Shown here in pieces: positions 28,207 to 37,218 of a stretch of 64,000 nucleotides of DNA. A program made the translations under genes and the position numbers. The DNA lies in NCBI RefSeq assembly GCF_000317615.1, contig NC_019780.1, forward strand, positions 1,199,840-1,263,839, in the 5' to 3' direction. Below the pieces are notes generated by a model. It was not told where the DNA came from. It saw only the letters and a list, made by a program, of their open reading frames with translations, and made no database searches. The DNA comes from Dactylococcopsis salina PCC 8305 (GTDB taxonomy: Bacteria > Cyanobacteriota > Cyanobacteriia > Cyanobacteriales > Rubidibacteraceae). Within the stretch, counting starts at the first letter, position 1; each line of letters opens with the position of its first letter.

Positions 28207-28337
28207 TGCAAAAAAAGAGTTAATGTTTTCTGAGTTTAGTTTATAATTAAAACACAATTATGGAACCAGTCGTGCATGAGATTGGGGATTGATTCCAACC
28301 GTCTATGATTGCTGATGTGTGCAAGTTTGATGTAATT

Positions 28338-28922
28338 ATGACTGCCATCATTATTCCTAAAGGATTTAAGATAACGCCAAAACAGTTCGATGAACTTACA
28401 GAAAACAACACAGATGTCCGCATGGAACTGACGGCGCAAGGGGAATTAATTGTTATGCCACCAACTGGGGGAACAGCAGGTTGGAAAAATGCCAGTATTT
28501 CAGCGCAACTATACAATTGGGTAATGAAAAGCAAGACTGGGAAGAGTTTTGATTCATCAACCCAATTTATACTTCCCAATGGGGCGAGACGCTCTCCAGA
28601 TGCAGCTTGGGTAAGTTCAGAGAAGTGGAATACGCTAACCCCAAAAGAACAAGATAGTTTTCCTCCCCTTTCTCCAGAATTTGTGGTTGAATTGGTGAGT
28701 CCTAGCGATCTGAAAAATCAGCGCTATAAAAACTTACAAGAAAAAATGCAGGAGTATTTAGACAATGGGGTAAAATTAGGATGGCTCATTGAGCCGAAAG
28801 CTAGAAAGGTAGAAGTTTATCGTCAAGGGCAAACTGTCGAAATTATACAAACTCCAAAATCTCTAAGCGGAGAAGATATTCTACAGGGCTTTGTTCTCGA
28901 TTTAGAAGTAATTTGGAGCTAA
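28338..28922 (+). CDS. Uma2 family endonuclease-like protein (DUF820)
   Basis: Protein of the PD-(D/E)XK-like Uma2/DUF820 family, hugely expanded in cyanobacteria and of uncertain function. Core residues seen are the SPDAAWVSSEKW segment and the catalytic-like FVVELVSPSD...KMQEYLDNGVKLGWLI. The start at 28338 (MTAIIIPKGF) gives 194 residues; an upstream ATG at 28305 is less likely. It is divergent from the prolyl oligopeptidase gene. Confidence 0.85.
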   Translation: MTAIIIPKGFKITPKQFDELTENNTDVRMELTAQGELIVMPPTGGTAGWKNASISAQLYNWVMKSKTGKSFDSSTQFILPNGARRSPDAAWVSSEKWNTLTPKEQDSFPPLSPEFVVELVSPSDLKNQRYKNLQEKMQEYLDNGVKLGWLIEPKARKVEVYRQGQTVEIIQTPKSLSGEDILQGFVLDLEVIWS

Positions 28923-29005
28923 TATATTGCTTTCTAGAATTAGGAATCAAATCCACAAACTTTAATTCCTCGTTGCACCGCAGGGCGTTCCATACAACTT
29001 TCCAG

Positions 29006-29069
29006 TAGGGTGGGCATTGCCCACCCTACTTTATTAAAGTGGGCATTGCCCACCCTACTTTATTAAAGA
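29006..29069. repeat. Two tandem GTGGGCATTGCCCAC palindromes
   Basis: Two copies of a perfect GTGGGCATTGCCCAC palindrome, each followed by CCTACTTTATTAAAG. A third copy is at 38679-38698. They lie between the Uma2 and metallophosphoesterase genes. Confidence 0.88.
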
Positions 29070-29126
29070 GTCTTGTTTCTATATAACACCTGTGAGATAT
29101 TAAAACTGTGTTTATGAGGAATTCTT

Positions 29127-30269
29127 ATGTCTGCGGTGCGTTTTTTTGTGCTATTGCTGGCGACAATTTTTGTCAGTGTTACCGCTAATGCGGGAAGCGT
29201 GGATGGGGAAAAACTGGCGAATCTTCCTCCAGAAACGACTCAAATTTTAGAAAAAGCAGGAAAGGTTTATGATCCACCGCGCCATGATGTGCGACTGGTT
29301 GTAATTAGTGACCTCAATACGGTTTATGGTTCAACGGATTATCCTCCTACGGTTGATAAAGGGATGGCTTTAATTCCGTTTTGGCAGCCAGATATGGTGG
29401 TTTGTAGTGGGGATATGGTGGCGGGACAAAGTCCGACTTTAACCAAACCGCAAATTAGGGCGATGTGGGAAGCCTTTGATGATCATGTGGCGCGTCCGTT
29501 GCGAGAGGCGAATCTTCCTTATGGGTTTACGATTGGCAACCATGATGCGTCTAGTGCGAGGAATGTCAATGGCGGGTTTTTGTTTCAACAGGAAAGAGAC
29601 TTAGCCAGAGAATACTGGAAAAATCCTCGACATGATCCGAGTTTAAAGTTTATCGATCGATCGGATTTTCCGTTTTACTATACTTTCAAACAGGATGATA
29701 TCTTTTTCTTGGCTTGGGATGGGTCTTCGAGTTACATTCCCCCTGAAAAACTCGCTTGGGTAGAAAAGGCTTTAGCGTCTCCCGAAGCGCAAAATGCAAA
29801 ACTCAGAATTTTGCTGGGACATTTGCCATTATATGCGGTTGCTGTGGGACGAAATCAATCTGGAGAAGTGATGAACAATGCTGAGATGTTGCGAGCAATG
29901 TTAGAAAAATATGATGTTCACACTTATATTAGTGGTCATCACCATGCTTATTATCCAGGACATCGGGGAAACTTACAGTTATTGCACATGGGAATTTTAG
30001 GATCAGGTCCTCGTCCGTTGATTGATAGTGATCTTCCTCCGAAAAAAGCGATTACTGTCCTTGATATTGACTTCGATTCTCCCGAAAAAACCACTTATGC
30101 GACCTATGATATCCAAACTCTAGATTTAATTGAATATGAACAGCTTCCTCGTTTTCTTGCGGGTCATAATGGGATGGTGATGCGTCGGGATATTGAATGG
30201 GAGGAGTTGACGGCTTCGGAAAAAGCGTTTTGTGAACAACGTCTTGGTCAGTCTCTTTGTCGTGATTAA
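29127..30269 (+). CDS. Secreted calcineurin-like metallophosphoesterase
   Basis: Protein of 380 residues with a signal peptide (about 1-22) and a calcineurin-type phosphoesterase domain. Motifs in order: VISDLN (usually DxH; here the histidine is replaced by Asn), CSGDMVAG, GNHDAS, LGHLPLYA and SGHHHAYYPGH. The acting metal site is otherwise complete. It lies directly upstream of pstS, so a role in releasing phosphate from organic phosphates outside the cell is plausible but inferred from position only. Confidence 0.85.
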   Translation: MSAVRFFVLLLATIFVSVTANAGSVDGEKLANLPPETTQILEKAGKVYDPPRHDVRLVVISDLNTVYGSTDYPPTVDKGMALIPFWQPDMVVCSGDMVAGQSPTLTKPQIRAMWEAFDDHVARPLREANLPYGFTIGNHDASSARNVNGGFLFQQERDLAREYWKNPRHDPSLKFIDRSDFPFYYTFKQDDIFFLAWDGSSSYIPPEKLAWVEKALASPEAQNAKLRILLGHLPLYAVAVGRNQSGEVMNNAEMLRAMLEKYDVHTYISGHHHAYYPGHRGNLQLLHMGILGSGPRPLIDSDLPPKKAITVLDIDFDSPEKTTYATYDIQTLDLIEYEQLPRFLAGHNGMVMRRDIEWEELTASEKAFCEQRLGQSLCRD

Positions 30270-30288
30270 TCGTAATCCTCAATTAGAA

Positions 30289-30533
30289 AGTTTAGCCCCC
30301 TAACCCCCAATTTTGGGGGAAATTACAGAAGTTTAGCCCCCTAACCCCCAATTCTGGGGAAAATTAAAGGAAGTTAGCCCCCTAGCCCCCAATTTTGGGG
30401 GAAATTAAAGGAAGTTAGCCCCCTAGCCCCCCAATTTTGGGGGAAATTACAGAAGTTTAGCCCCCTAGCCCCCCAATTTTGGGGGAAATTACAGAAGTTT
30501 AGCCCCCTAGCCCCCAATTTTGGGGGAACTACT
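30289..30533. repeat. Six tandem copies of a ~41-base CCCCC/GGGGG palindromic repeat
   Basis: Units of about 41 bases, AGTTTAGCCCCCTAACCCCC then AATTTTGGGGGAAATTA, repeated six times with small changes (AACCCCC or AGCCCCCC). The array ends 40 bases before the pstS start and so fills the promoter region of the pst genes. The related single unit is inside MITE A, and variants are at 38088-38122 and 48724-48806. There are no spacers, so it is not CRISPR. Confidence 0.9.
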
Positions 30534-30573
30534 TAAATCATCGTGATCAGTAAACGAATAACCGAGAAGTAAA

Positions 30574-31647
30574 ATGAATTTTCTACGCTTATTTCCCCGT
30601 TTCCCTAAAGTTTATCGCTGGTTGAGTTTCGCGGTTGCAACTGCGTTAGGGATTATTTTTCTACAGTTACAGTTAATTAGTCCGATCGAGGCGCAATCTC
30701 CTGTTTTTCTCAATGGCGCTGGGGCAACCTTTCCTCTTTTTTTATACCAGCGTTGGTTTCAAGAGTACAGTCAAACTCACAAAGATGTTCAAATTAATTA
30801 TCAACCCATTGGCAGTGCGGCTGGGATTCAACAGATGATTTCGGAAACCGTTGATTTCGGGGGGAGTGATATTGCTATGACCGATGAACAAATGAGGAAG
30901 GTCGATCGAGGCGTTGTTTTAGTTCCCATGACTTCTGGTAGTGTTGCCATTGCTTATAACTTACCTGGCATTGAAAACTTAAAACTCTCACGAGAGGCTT
31001 ATACTGATATCTTTTTAGGCAAGATTCAGCGTTGGAATGACCCTAAAATTACTGGCTTGAATCCAGATTTAAACTTACCGAATCTACCGATTACTGTTGT
31101 CCATCGATCGGACGGGAGTGGTACAACGGCGGTTTTTACCAAACATCTCAGTGCGATTAGTTCCGAATGGGAAACCAAAGTCGGATCAGGATTAAGTGTC
31201 TCTTGGACGGCGGGAGTGGGAATCAAATCAAATGCAGGAGTAAGCGCTCAAATTAAACAAGCACGGGGGACGATCGGTTATGTTGAGTATAGTTTCGCCC
31301 AACAGCTAGGATTATCGACCGCTGCCTTAGAAAACCGCGCTGGGAATTACATTCCACCGAGTTTAGACGCAACGGCAAAGGCTTTAGATAATCTCACCTT
31401 ACCTGACAATTTAAGAGCATTTGTCAGTGATCCACAAGGAGAAGAAGCCTATCCCATTGTGACTTATAGTTGGTTGCTTGCCTATAAAAACTATGATGAC
31501 CCCCGCAAAGCAAAAGCACTCAGAGAAGTAATGCTTTGGGCATTAACAGACGGACAAAATGATAGTGAGTCATTAGGCTATGTTCCGCTGTCTGATGCGG
31601 TTGTCACGAAAGCAAAAGCCGCAGTGGAAACCATTGGAACAAGATGA
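30574..31647 (+). CDS. pstS: Phosphate ABC transporter substrate-binding protein PstS
   Basis: Periplasmic phosphate-binding protein of 357 residues. A hydrophobic N-terminal signal segment (about 15-40, ending IEAQ) is followed by the PstS core: LNGAGATFPLFLYQRWFQEY, IGSAAGIQQM, DFGGSDIAMTDEQM, and the phosphate-site loop HRSDGSGTTAVFT. The stop overlaps the pstC start as ATGA, so the genes are translationally coupled. No Pho box was recognised in the 40 bases left between the upstream repeat array and the start. Confidence 0.95.
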   Translation: MNFLRLFPRFPKVYRWLSFAVATALGIIFLQLQLISPIEAQSPVFLNGAGATFPLFLYQRWFQEYSQTHKDVQINYQPIGSAAGIQQMISETVDFGGSDIAMTDEQMRKVDRGVVLVPMTSGSVAIAYNLPGIENLKLSREAYTDIFLGKIQRWNDPKITGLNPDLNLPNLPITVVHRSDGSGTTAVFTKHLSAISSEWETKVGSGLSVSWTAGVGIKSNAGVSAQIKQARGTIGYVEYSFAQQLGLSTAALENRAGNYIPPSLDATAKALDNLTLPDNLRAFVSDPQGEEAYPIVTYSWLLAYKNYDDPRKAKALREVMLWALTDGQNDSESLGYVPLSDAVVTKAKAAVETIGTR

Positions 31648-32579
31648 CCAAATTAACTTCCCATTCTCCCCAAGAAAGGACGATCGAGGCGAGTTTTCGG
31701 GGAATTAGTTTCCTTGCTACCCTGACAGTGATTGTATTAATGTTGGGACTGGTTTGGACGCTAACCGAAGATGCAACAGAGGCGATTCAAAAGTATGGGT
31801 TAGGGTTTCTACTGAATACGGAATGGAATCCTGTTTCTGGACGCGAAACCTATGGGATTTTACCGATGTTGTATGGGACAATCGCCAGCAGTTCGATCGC
31901 ACTTTTGTTAGCGATTCCTTTAGGTGTCACCACAGCAATTTTCCTCAGTGAGAAATTTCTGCCCTCTCCCCTAGAAAATCTTTTGGTCTTTCTCATTGAG
32001 TTATTAGCCGCTATTCCCAGTGTCGTTTATGGTTTCTGGGGAATCTTCGTTCTGATTCCTTTTCTCCAACCCCCTAGTCTCTGGTTAAACGAACATTGGG
32101 GAGAATTTCCCTTGTTTTCTACACCTCCTCTCGGACCTGGATTATTACCTGCAGGAGTGATCCTTGCGATTATGATTCTTCCCATCATTACCGCAATTTC
32201 TCGGAGTAGTCTCAAGACCGTTCCTTCGGAATTACGAGAAGCGGTGATGGCGTTAGGAGTCACTCGTTGGGAAGCTATTACTTTCATCGTCTTACCCACT
32301 GCCTCTTCTGGCATCATTGGCGCGGTGATTTTAGCGTTGGGTCGCGCTTTAGGGGAAACGATGGCGGTGACAATGGTCATCGGCAATGCCAATCAGCTAC
32401 AGTTGTCTCTATTTGCACCCGCCAGCACGATCGCGTCATTGTTAGCGAATCAATTTGCAGAAGCGCAAGGAATGCAGGTGTCAGCGTTGATGTATGCGGG
32501 TTTAGTGTTATTAATTGTCACTCTAGCCGTTAATCTGGTGGCAGAAATAATGCTTCAAAACCTCGGTACTAAAGAGTAG
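31644..32579 (+). CDS. pstC: Phosphate ABC transporter permease PstC
   Basis: Membrane permease of 311 residues with about six segments. The binding-protein-dependent transport signature is in ELREAVMALGVTRWEAITFIVLP, followed by GRALGETMAVTMVIGN, typical of PstC. Its start overlaps the pstS stop by four bases. Its partner permease gene pstA lies 912 bases further on, beyond a repeat-rich gap, instead of directly behind. Confidence 0.95.
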   Translation: MTKLTSHSPQERTIEASFRGISFLATLTVIVLMLGLVWTLTEDATEAIQKYGLGFLLNTEWNPVSGRETYGILPMLYGTIASSSIALLLAIPLGVTTAIFLSEKFLPSPLENLLVFLIELLAAIPSVVYGFWGIFVLIPFLQPPSLWLNEHWGEFPLFSTPPLGPGLLPAGVILAIMILPIITAISRSSLKTVPSELREAVMALGVTRWEAITFIVLPTASSGIIGAVILALGRALGETMAVTMVIGNANQLQLSLFAPASTIASLLANQFAEAQGMQVSALMYAGLVLLIVTLAVNLVAEIMLQNLGTKE

Positions 32580-32693
32580 GTTGGGTGTAGTTTACGAAAC
32601 CCAACACAAATTAGTCATTGGGAAAACTACTCTCTGACTGAATCACAAAAGACAACCATGTAGGTTGGGTGGAGAAGACGAAACCCAACACCC
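32576..32693. repeat. Two inverted-orientation copies of the GTAGGTTGGGT repeat
   Basis: Copies at 32576-32613 and 32660-32693: GTAGGTTGGGT, a short interior, then CGAAACCCAACAC. The first begins at the pstC stop codon (TAGGTTGGG). Confidence 0.85.
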
Positions 32694-32774
32694 ATCATGT
32701 AGAAACTTTCCGACATGGGGAATATCTTTACATCGGGCGCTAACATTAGCGAGACTAATCTTTTTACACAAAGC

Positions 32775-33000
32775 TATTAGATTTTTCTATTAAACCGCCT
32801 TCTTTACGTTTCTTAACCATTTTTCAAAGTCGCAAAATATTGACGAGATTACGCCTTTTCAGGTATGATAAGCAAAACAATAATCCCACGGGATGGTCTG
32901 TCTTTAACTCAATTTATGCCATTGAAATCCTCATTGCTTCGTTTGTGTTTCTAAAATCTTGTCAAGTTTTTCGAGATCAGTTTAAACCAATTTTGGAGCG
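32775..33000. repeat. ~220-base dispersed repeat, copy 1 (copy 2 at 55082-55318)
   Basis: A 38-base core at 32832-32869 (GCAAAATATTGACGAGATTA and onwards) is identical to 55142-55179, with weaker similarity on both sides. The copy at 55175 keeps a 78-codon frame (PRDGLS motif), while this copy is interrupted after about 29 codons by a stop. It may be a decayed gene or a mobile element remnant. Confidence 0.75.
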
Positions 33001-33169
33001 TTAATTTTAAATTTTGTAACAGGGTCTTGACGTAAAATTGATTTTGTGCAGCGAACCAATTTTGTAACTTAGTTACCCTTAGCAGGACGATTATAACAAA
33101 AATCATCAACTCGGCGACATAATCACTGATCAAGTTTTTTATATCAAGTTCAGGTAATTCCTTATAATT

Positions 33170-33355
33170 GGTGTTGGGTTTCGCGTGGAGACGTGCCATA
33201 CTTCGACAAGAGTTCGGACGTTCGGCGAGACTTCGGCGTGAGACTTCGGCGTGAGCTCAGTCGAACGCTCAGTCGAACGCTCAGTCGAACGCTCAGTCGA
33301 GCCGCGAGGCTCAGTCGAGCCGCTCAGTAACAGGAACGTCTCTACCCAACCTACT
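33170..33355. repeat. GTTGGGTTTCG repeat split at its centre by a second repeat
   Basis: The outer repeat (33170-33199 and 33333-33355) is the nested palindrome family. Its centre (GCCAT/GGAACG) is broken by 133 bases made of GCTCAGTCGAAC-type 12-base units and GAGACTTCGGCGT units. A related CTGAGCCTGTCGAAGG string occurs at about 54953. Confidence 0.8.
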
Positions 33356-33398
33356 CGTCTAACGAATAACGAATAACAAATAACAAATAACAAATAGA

Positions 33399-33433
33399 TG
33401 TTGGGTTTCGTTTCGCTTCACCCAAGCTACTTT
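33399..33433. repeat. Short GTTGGGTTTCG palindromic repeat
   Basis: A further copy with a minimal interior, 60 bases upstream of the pstA start and preceded by AATAACAAATAACAA heptamer-like sequence (33362-33395). The whole stretch 32580-33491 is repeats and has no gene. Confidence 0.8.
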
Positions 33434-33491
33434 TTATCATTGATTGAGCAAACTTGATATTAGAAAGAGATTAAAGCGTAATTTTAGAATA

Positions 33492-33608
33492 ATGAATCCT
33501 TCTCTCCGTCGTCTAAAAAATAACGTCCTCACCCTAATTGCAGGACTGTTTACGCTCATTAGTTTAATCCCATTACTGGCGGTATTATTGTACGTGGGAA
33601 AACAAGGA
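33492..33608 (+). CDS. pstA: PstA phosphate permease, exon 1 (gene interrupted by group II intron)
   Basis: First 39 codons of pstA (MNPSLRRLKNNVLTLIAGLF...YVGKQG), containing the first membrane segment. After GGA (33606-33608) the sequence changes to GTGCGATTCG, the 5' end of a group II intron, and the unspliced frame stops at 33662. Joined to 36392, the frame continues as KQG-IQRLNLDLFLELPPGAG, as expected for cyanobacterial PstA. The ATG at 33492 is preferred; an in-frame TTG at 33444 would add 16 residues. Spliced length would be 283 residues, normal for PstA. Confidence 0.88.
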
Positions 33609-36391
33609 GTGCGATTCGTTCTTAGTGAAATCGCTGTAGTTCCCCCGAACTGCGGAGTATAAGCTAAGGCTCGGTTGGAACCCTTCGGGGTACAGAACCT
33701 TGACAACTTAATTTCCATGTTGGTGAGATACCTCCGAGTATTACGAAATGTAAAGAAAGGTAGGTGGAAAGTACCGAACAATGAAGGTAGGGAAACCCGA
33801 ACATCAAGTCCATCTTTCTCAGGATGTGAGAGAACAGCGTAACCCTTATCTATAGAATTGACTATTTGAGGATAAAGCAGGGTTAAATGAGGTCAATCTT
33901 CTGAAGTCCTTTAAGAACGATACCTCTAGCAAGAGGCTATGCCTAGATAACGAACCTATGATTGAATCATCGTAATTCCCTTCCGCGCAAAAGGGCTGAA
34001 TCGCGGGGATCGAAATATGATCAAGGTAAGAGGATATAAGGTTTGCTTGTCTTATATCACATCTCCAAATTTACCCGGTGAATAATAGGGGGCTAAGGTC
34101 TCGAACAATGGAAATTAGGAACGAAGTAACCCTCGTCTATACTCTTGGGGTTGGTCGATATCTCAAGTAGTCTGTCGGGATGTAATATCTGACTCATTTG
34201 TCAGGTTAGGCGAGGGCAGGATTGGCTAAAAAGCAAATGCCTTCTTTAACAAGGAGGATACGCAGACGTAGCCACTTTCGATTACAAAGATAATGAAATG
34301 AAGTAGGGTAAAAAGTTATGAACTCTCAGAAGTATAAATATAATGCACAAATGAAAACCTTCCTGATGTGTTGGTTGAGCTTCGGGTTTCTTCTAATGGA
34401 GAATTCAAAATGGAGCGAAATCGATTGGGAAAAGGTAGAAGTTAGTGTGTTTAAGCTCCAAAAACGGATTTATCGAGCTTCTCAAAGTGGTGATGTGGCT
34501 AAAGTTCACAAACTCCAAAGATTATTGTTGCGGTCCCGGAATGGTCGACTCCTAGCAGTACGGAGAATATCGCAGGATAACCAAGGCAAAAATACCGCGG
34601 GGGTAGATGGAGTTAAAAGCCTAAACCCCACACAACGGTTAAACCTTGCTGAAAACCTAACTCTTACAGGGAAGGGTAAAGCCCTAAGACGAGTATATAT
34701 TCCGAAACCAGGCAAAAGTGAAAAACGCGGTTTGGGAATTCCTGTTATGGAAGATAGAGCAAGGCAAGCACTTCTCAAACTGGCTATGGAGCCGGAGTGG
34801 GAAGCTAAATTCGAGCCAAACTCATATGGATTCAGACCGGGACGTTCTTGTCATGATGCGTGTAAGCAAATTCATTCCAGTATCAATAAAAAGCCTAAAT
34901 GGGTTTTAGATGCTGATATTTCAAAGTGTTTTGACCGCATTAATCACGACGTTCTCTTACAAAAATTAAATACAACTCCGACTATTGCTCGACAAATTCG
35001 AGCCTGGTTGAAGTCGGGGGTCTTGGATAGAGGTGATTGGATGCCTACAGAGGAAGGGACACCGCAAGGAGGGGTAATCAGTCCACTTTTGGCAAACATA
35101 GCCCTGCATGGACTTGAGGAATACATAAAACAATGGGCTGAGACTTGGAAGGGATATAAAAACGAGAACGGTCGTCCATTAGGTAAAATTAACAGACGAC
35201 AAAGTATCACCCTCGTCAGGTATGCAGATGATTTCGTTGTATTTCATGAGGATAAATCCATCGTCCAACAAGCGAAAACGCTAATTGAACAGTGGTTACA
35301 TGATTTAGGCTTAGAACTAAGTGAGAGCAAGACAAGAATTTGCCATACCCTGTATGACTCTGAAGGAGAAAAGGCAGGGTTTGACTTTCTCGGATGGAAT
35401 ATACGGCAGTATCAAGTCGGAAAACACCATTCGGGGAAAAATACCAATGGTAAATTACTTGGATTCAAAACAATAGTCAAACCCAGCAAGAAGAACTTCC
35501 AAAATCAGTATGAAAAGATTGTAAAGGTATTAGATTCTATGAAAGGTAAGTCCGTAGAGGCAATCATAGGAAGACTAAACCCAATCATCATTGGGTGGTG
35601 TGAATATCACAAAGCAATCTCTTCTAAAGAATCGTTCAAAGACATGGATAATTTAATCTATCAAAAGTTGCGACGCTGGATACAACACCGTCACCCTAAT
35701 AAAAGCCTTAAGTGGTGTGAAGAAAAGTACTTTCATCGGACAAAGGAGAAAAAGCAAAATGGAGAGGATAGAGATGATAAATGGGTTTTCTCGACTCCCT
35801 CTAACGAGCCAAATTCTTCTGTTGCGGGCAAGCATGAATTACGCAAGCACGCATGGAAACCGATTGAATATCATGTGCAAGTCGAGGGTACGAGATCTCC
35901 TTACGATGGAGATTGGCGGTATTGGAGTGTACGTCGGGGTGAATATCCGGGCGTTAAAACACGGGTAGCAAACCTAATGCAGATGCAAAAAGGTAAATGT
36001 GCTCATTGTGGACTTTATTTCAAAGATGGAGATGTAGAAGAAGTTGACCACATCATCCCCAAAGTTGAGGGGGGTAAAGATGACTACAAGAATTTACAAT
36101 TACTCCATCGTCATTGTCACCATAAGAAAACTGCTAAAGATACCAAAAGACAGAAACGCCAGAAAAATAATCAAACAAAACAAAGAACTGAACAAACCTC
36201 TCAAAAAGTTTATAAAAAACAGAAAGGTGGTTGTTCGATCTTTACTGAGTAAAAGCTGGCAGTCGAGTAGGGACAATAAGTAGGGAAGTATTGATATAGT
36301 CAATGTGGTTGAAAGAGGAGCGGTGTGATGGGAAACTATCACGCACCGTTTTGAAGCCGAGTAGGGAGGGCGACCTTCCTGCTTAGGTAAC
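33609..36391 (+). mobile_element. Group II intron inserted in frame (phase 0) in pstA
   Basis: Starts GTGCGATTCG at 33609 and ends ...TTAGGTAAC at 36391, 2,783 bases. It has a ribozyme 5' half of about 700 bases, an RT/HNH gene in domain IV, domain V at 36318-36351 (GAGCGGTGTG, GAAA-type loop, CACGCACCGTTTT) and domain VI with a bulged-A stem. The orientation is the same as pstA, and the boundary falls exactly between codons. Its 5' and 3' ends align with the intron at 9696-12362, so the two are related copies that have diverged. Confidence 0.93.
34318..36252 (+). CDS. ltrA: Group II intron-encoded reverse transcriptase/maturase with HNH endonuclease
   Basis: Intron protein of 644 residues inside the pstA intron. 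RT blocks YGFRPGRSCHDAC, TPQGGVISPLLANIALHGLE and VRYADDFVV (catalytic YADD near residue 300) are intact. A maturase domain X follows, then an HNH nuclease (CAHCGLYF, VDHIIPK, HRHCHHKKT). A Lys/Gln-rich tail of about 25 residues extends beyond the other copy. It has an 11-residue insertion before the YADD block (NENGRPLGKINR region) relative to the protein at 9779-11638. It is needed, by family knowledge, for efficient splicing of this intron, and so possibly for making PstA. Confidence 0.95.
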   Translation: MNSQKYKYNAQMKTFLMCWLSFGFLLMENSKWSEIDWEKVEVSVFKLQKRIYRASQSGDVAKVHKLQRLLLRSRNGRLLAVRRISQDNQGKNTAGVDGVKSLNPTQRLNLAENLTLTGKGKALRRVYIPKPGKSEKRGLGIPVMEDRARQALLKLAMEPEWEAKFEPNSYGFRPGRSCHDACKQIHSSINKKPKWVLDADISKCFDRINHDVLLQKLNTTPTIARQIRAWLKSGVLDRGDWMPTEEGTPQGGVISPLLANIALHGLEEYIKQWAETWKGYKNENGRPLGKINRRQSITLVRYADDFVVFHEDKSIVQQAKTLIEQWLHDLGLELSESKTRICHTLYDSEGEKAGFDFLGWNIRQYQVGKHHSGKNTNGKLLGFKTIVKPSKKNFQNQYEKIVKVLDSMKGKSVEAIIGRLNPIIIGWCEYHKAISSKESFKDMDNLIYQKLRRWIQHRHPNKSLKWCEEKYFHRTKEKKQNGEDRDDKWVFSTPSNEPNSSVAGKHELRKHAWKPIEYHVQVEGTRSPYDGDWRYWSVRRGEYPGVKTRVANLMQMQKGKCAHCGLYFKDGDVEEVDHIIPKVEGGKDDYKNLQLLHRHCHHKKTAKDTKRQKRQKNNQTKQRTEQTSQKVYKKQKGGCSIFTE

Positions 36392-37126
36392 ATCCAGCGC
36401 TTAAATTTAGATTTATTCCTTGAGTTACCACCAGGCGCCGGAATGACAGGAGGAGGAATTGCTAACGCGATTTTAGGGACATTATTAGTGGTGGGAATTG
36501 CCACTTTTATTGCTACTCCGATCGGAATGTTGACGGGAATTTACTTATCGGAATTTTGTCAGCATCAGGTGTTACGTCGAGGGATGAAAATTTTAGTTAA
36601 TGTTTTAAGTGGTTTACCGTCAATTTTAGCAGGAGTCTTTGTTTATGGATTATTAGTGATTAATGGTGTGTTTGGTTTTTCCGCAATTGCTGGGGGAATT
36701 GCGCTTTCCGTTCTGATGTTACCCTTAATTATTCGTACCACTGAAAATGCTTTGGATGCTGTTTCTTCGGAAGTGCGTTTGGCTGCGGTTAGTATCGGTG
36801 CGAATCGTTTTCAGGTGGTGAAAGGAGTGGTTTTACCTGTTGCGTTACCAGGGATTATAACAGGAATTTTGTTAGCAGTTGCTCGATCGAGCGGCGAAAC
36901 TGCACCTTTACTTTTTACCGCACTTAATTCCTCATTTTTTCCTCAAGGATTACTGGAACCCACTCCGACTTTATCGGTTTTAATTTATAACTTTGCCACC
37001 AGTCCGTTCCCAGAACAACAATCTCTAGCGGCGGCGGCTTCTCTGACTCTGATTTTCCTCGTATTTATCACCAGTTTACTCACAAGAATCACTCATGGGA
37101 TGCGTTCAGAAGACTCTAAAATATGA
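36392..37126 (+). CDS. pstA: PstA phosphate permease, exon 2
   Basis: Codons 40 onward of pstA (IQRLNLDLFLELPPGAGMTGGGIANAI...), 244 residues with five membrane segments. The permease signature reads EVRLAAVSIGANRFQVVKGVVLPVALPG, followed by ARSSGETAPLLFTALN, typical of PstA. An internal ATG at 36443 (MTGGGIAN) could be mistaken for the gene start, but the upstream in-frame residues match the family. No pstB ATPase gene follows; the next genes are orphan antitoxins, so pstB must lie elsewhere. Confidence 0.92.
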   Translation: MQRLNLDLFLELPPGAGMTGGGIANAILGTLLVVGIATFIATPIGMLTGIYLSEFCQHQVLRRGMKILVNVLSGLPSILAGVFVYGLLVINGVFGFSAIAGGIALSVLMLPLIIRTTENALDAVSSEVRLAAVSIGANRFQVVKGVVLPVALPGIITGILLAVARSSGETAPLLFTALNSSFFPQGLLEPTPTLSVLIYNFATSPFPEQQSLAAAASLTLIFLVFITSLLTRITHGMRSEDSKI

Positions 37127-37218
37127 GCAAAGTAAGACGATGTTCCCCCCTATCTGGAAAAACAGTTGTTAAAGTTGCTTGATGACCTAGAACAGTTGAG
37201 AAAGGAGGATGAAAATTC

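Noticed and set aside
30289..30533. Possible CRISPR array
   Set aside because: The units are contiguous with no spacers, and no cas genes are present.
33444..33491. TTG start for pstA 16 codons upstream
   Set aside because: ATG at 33492 begins with a typical PstA N terminus; the extension is basic and unlike the family.
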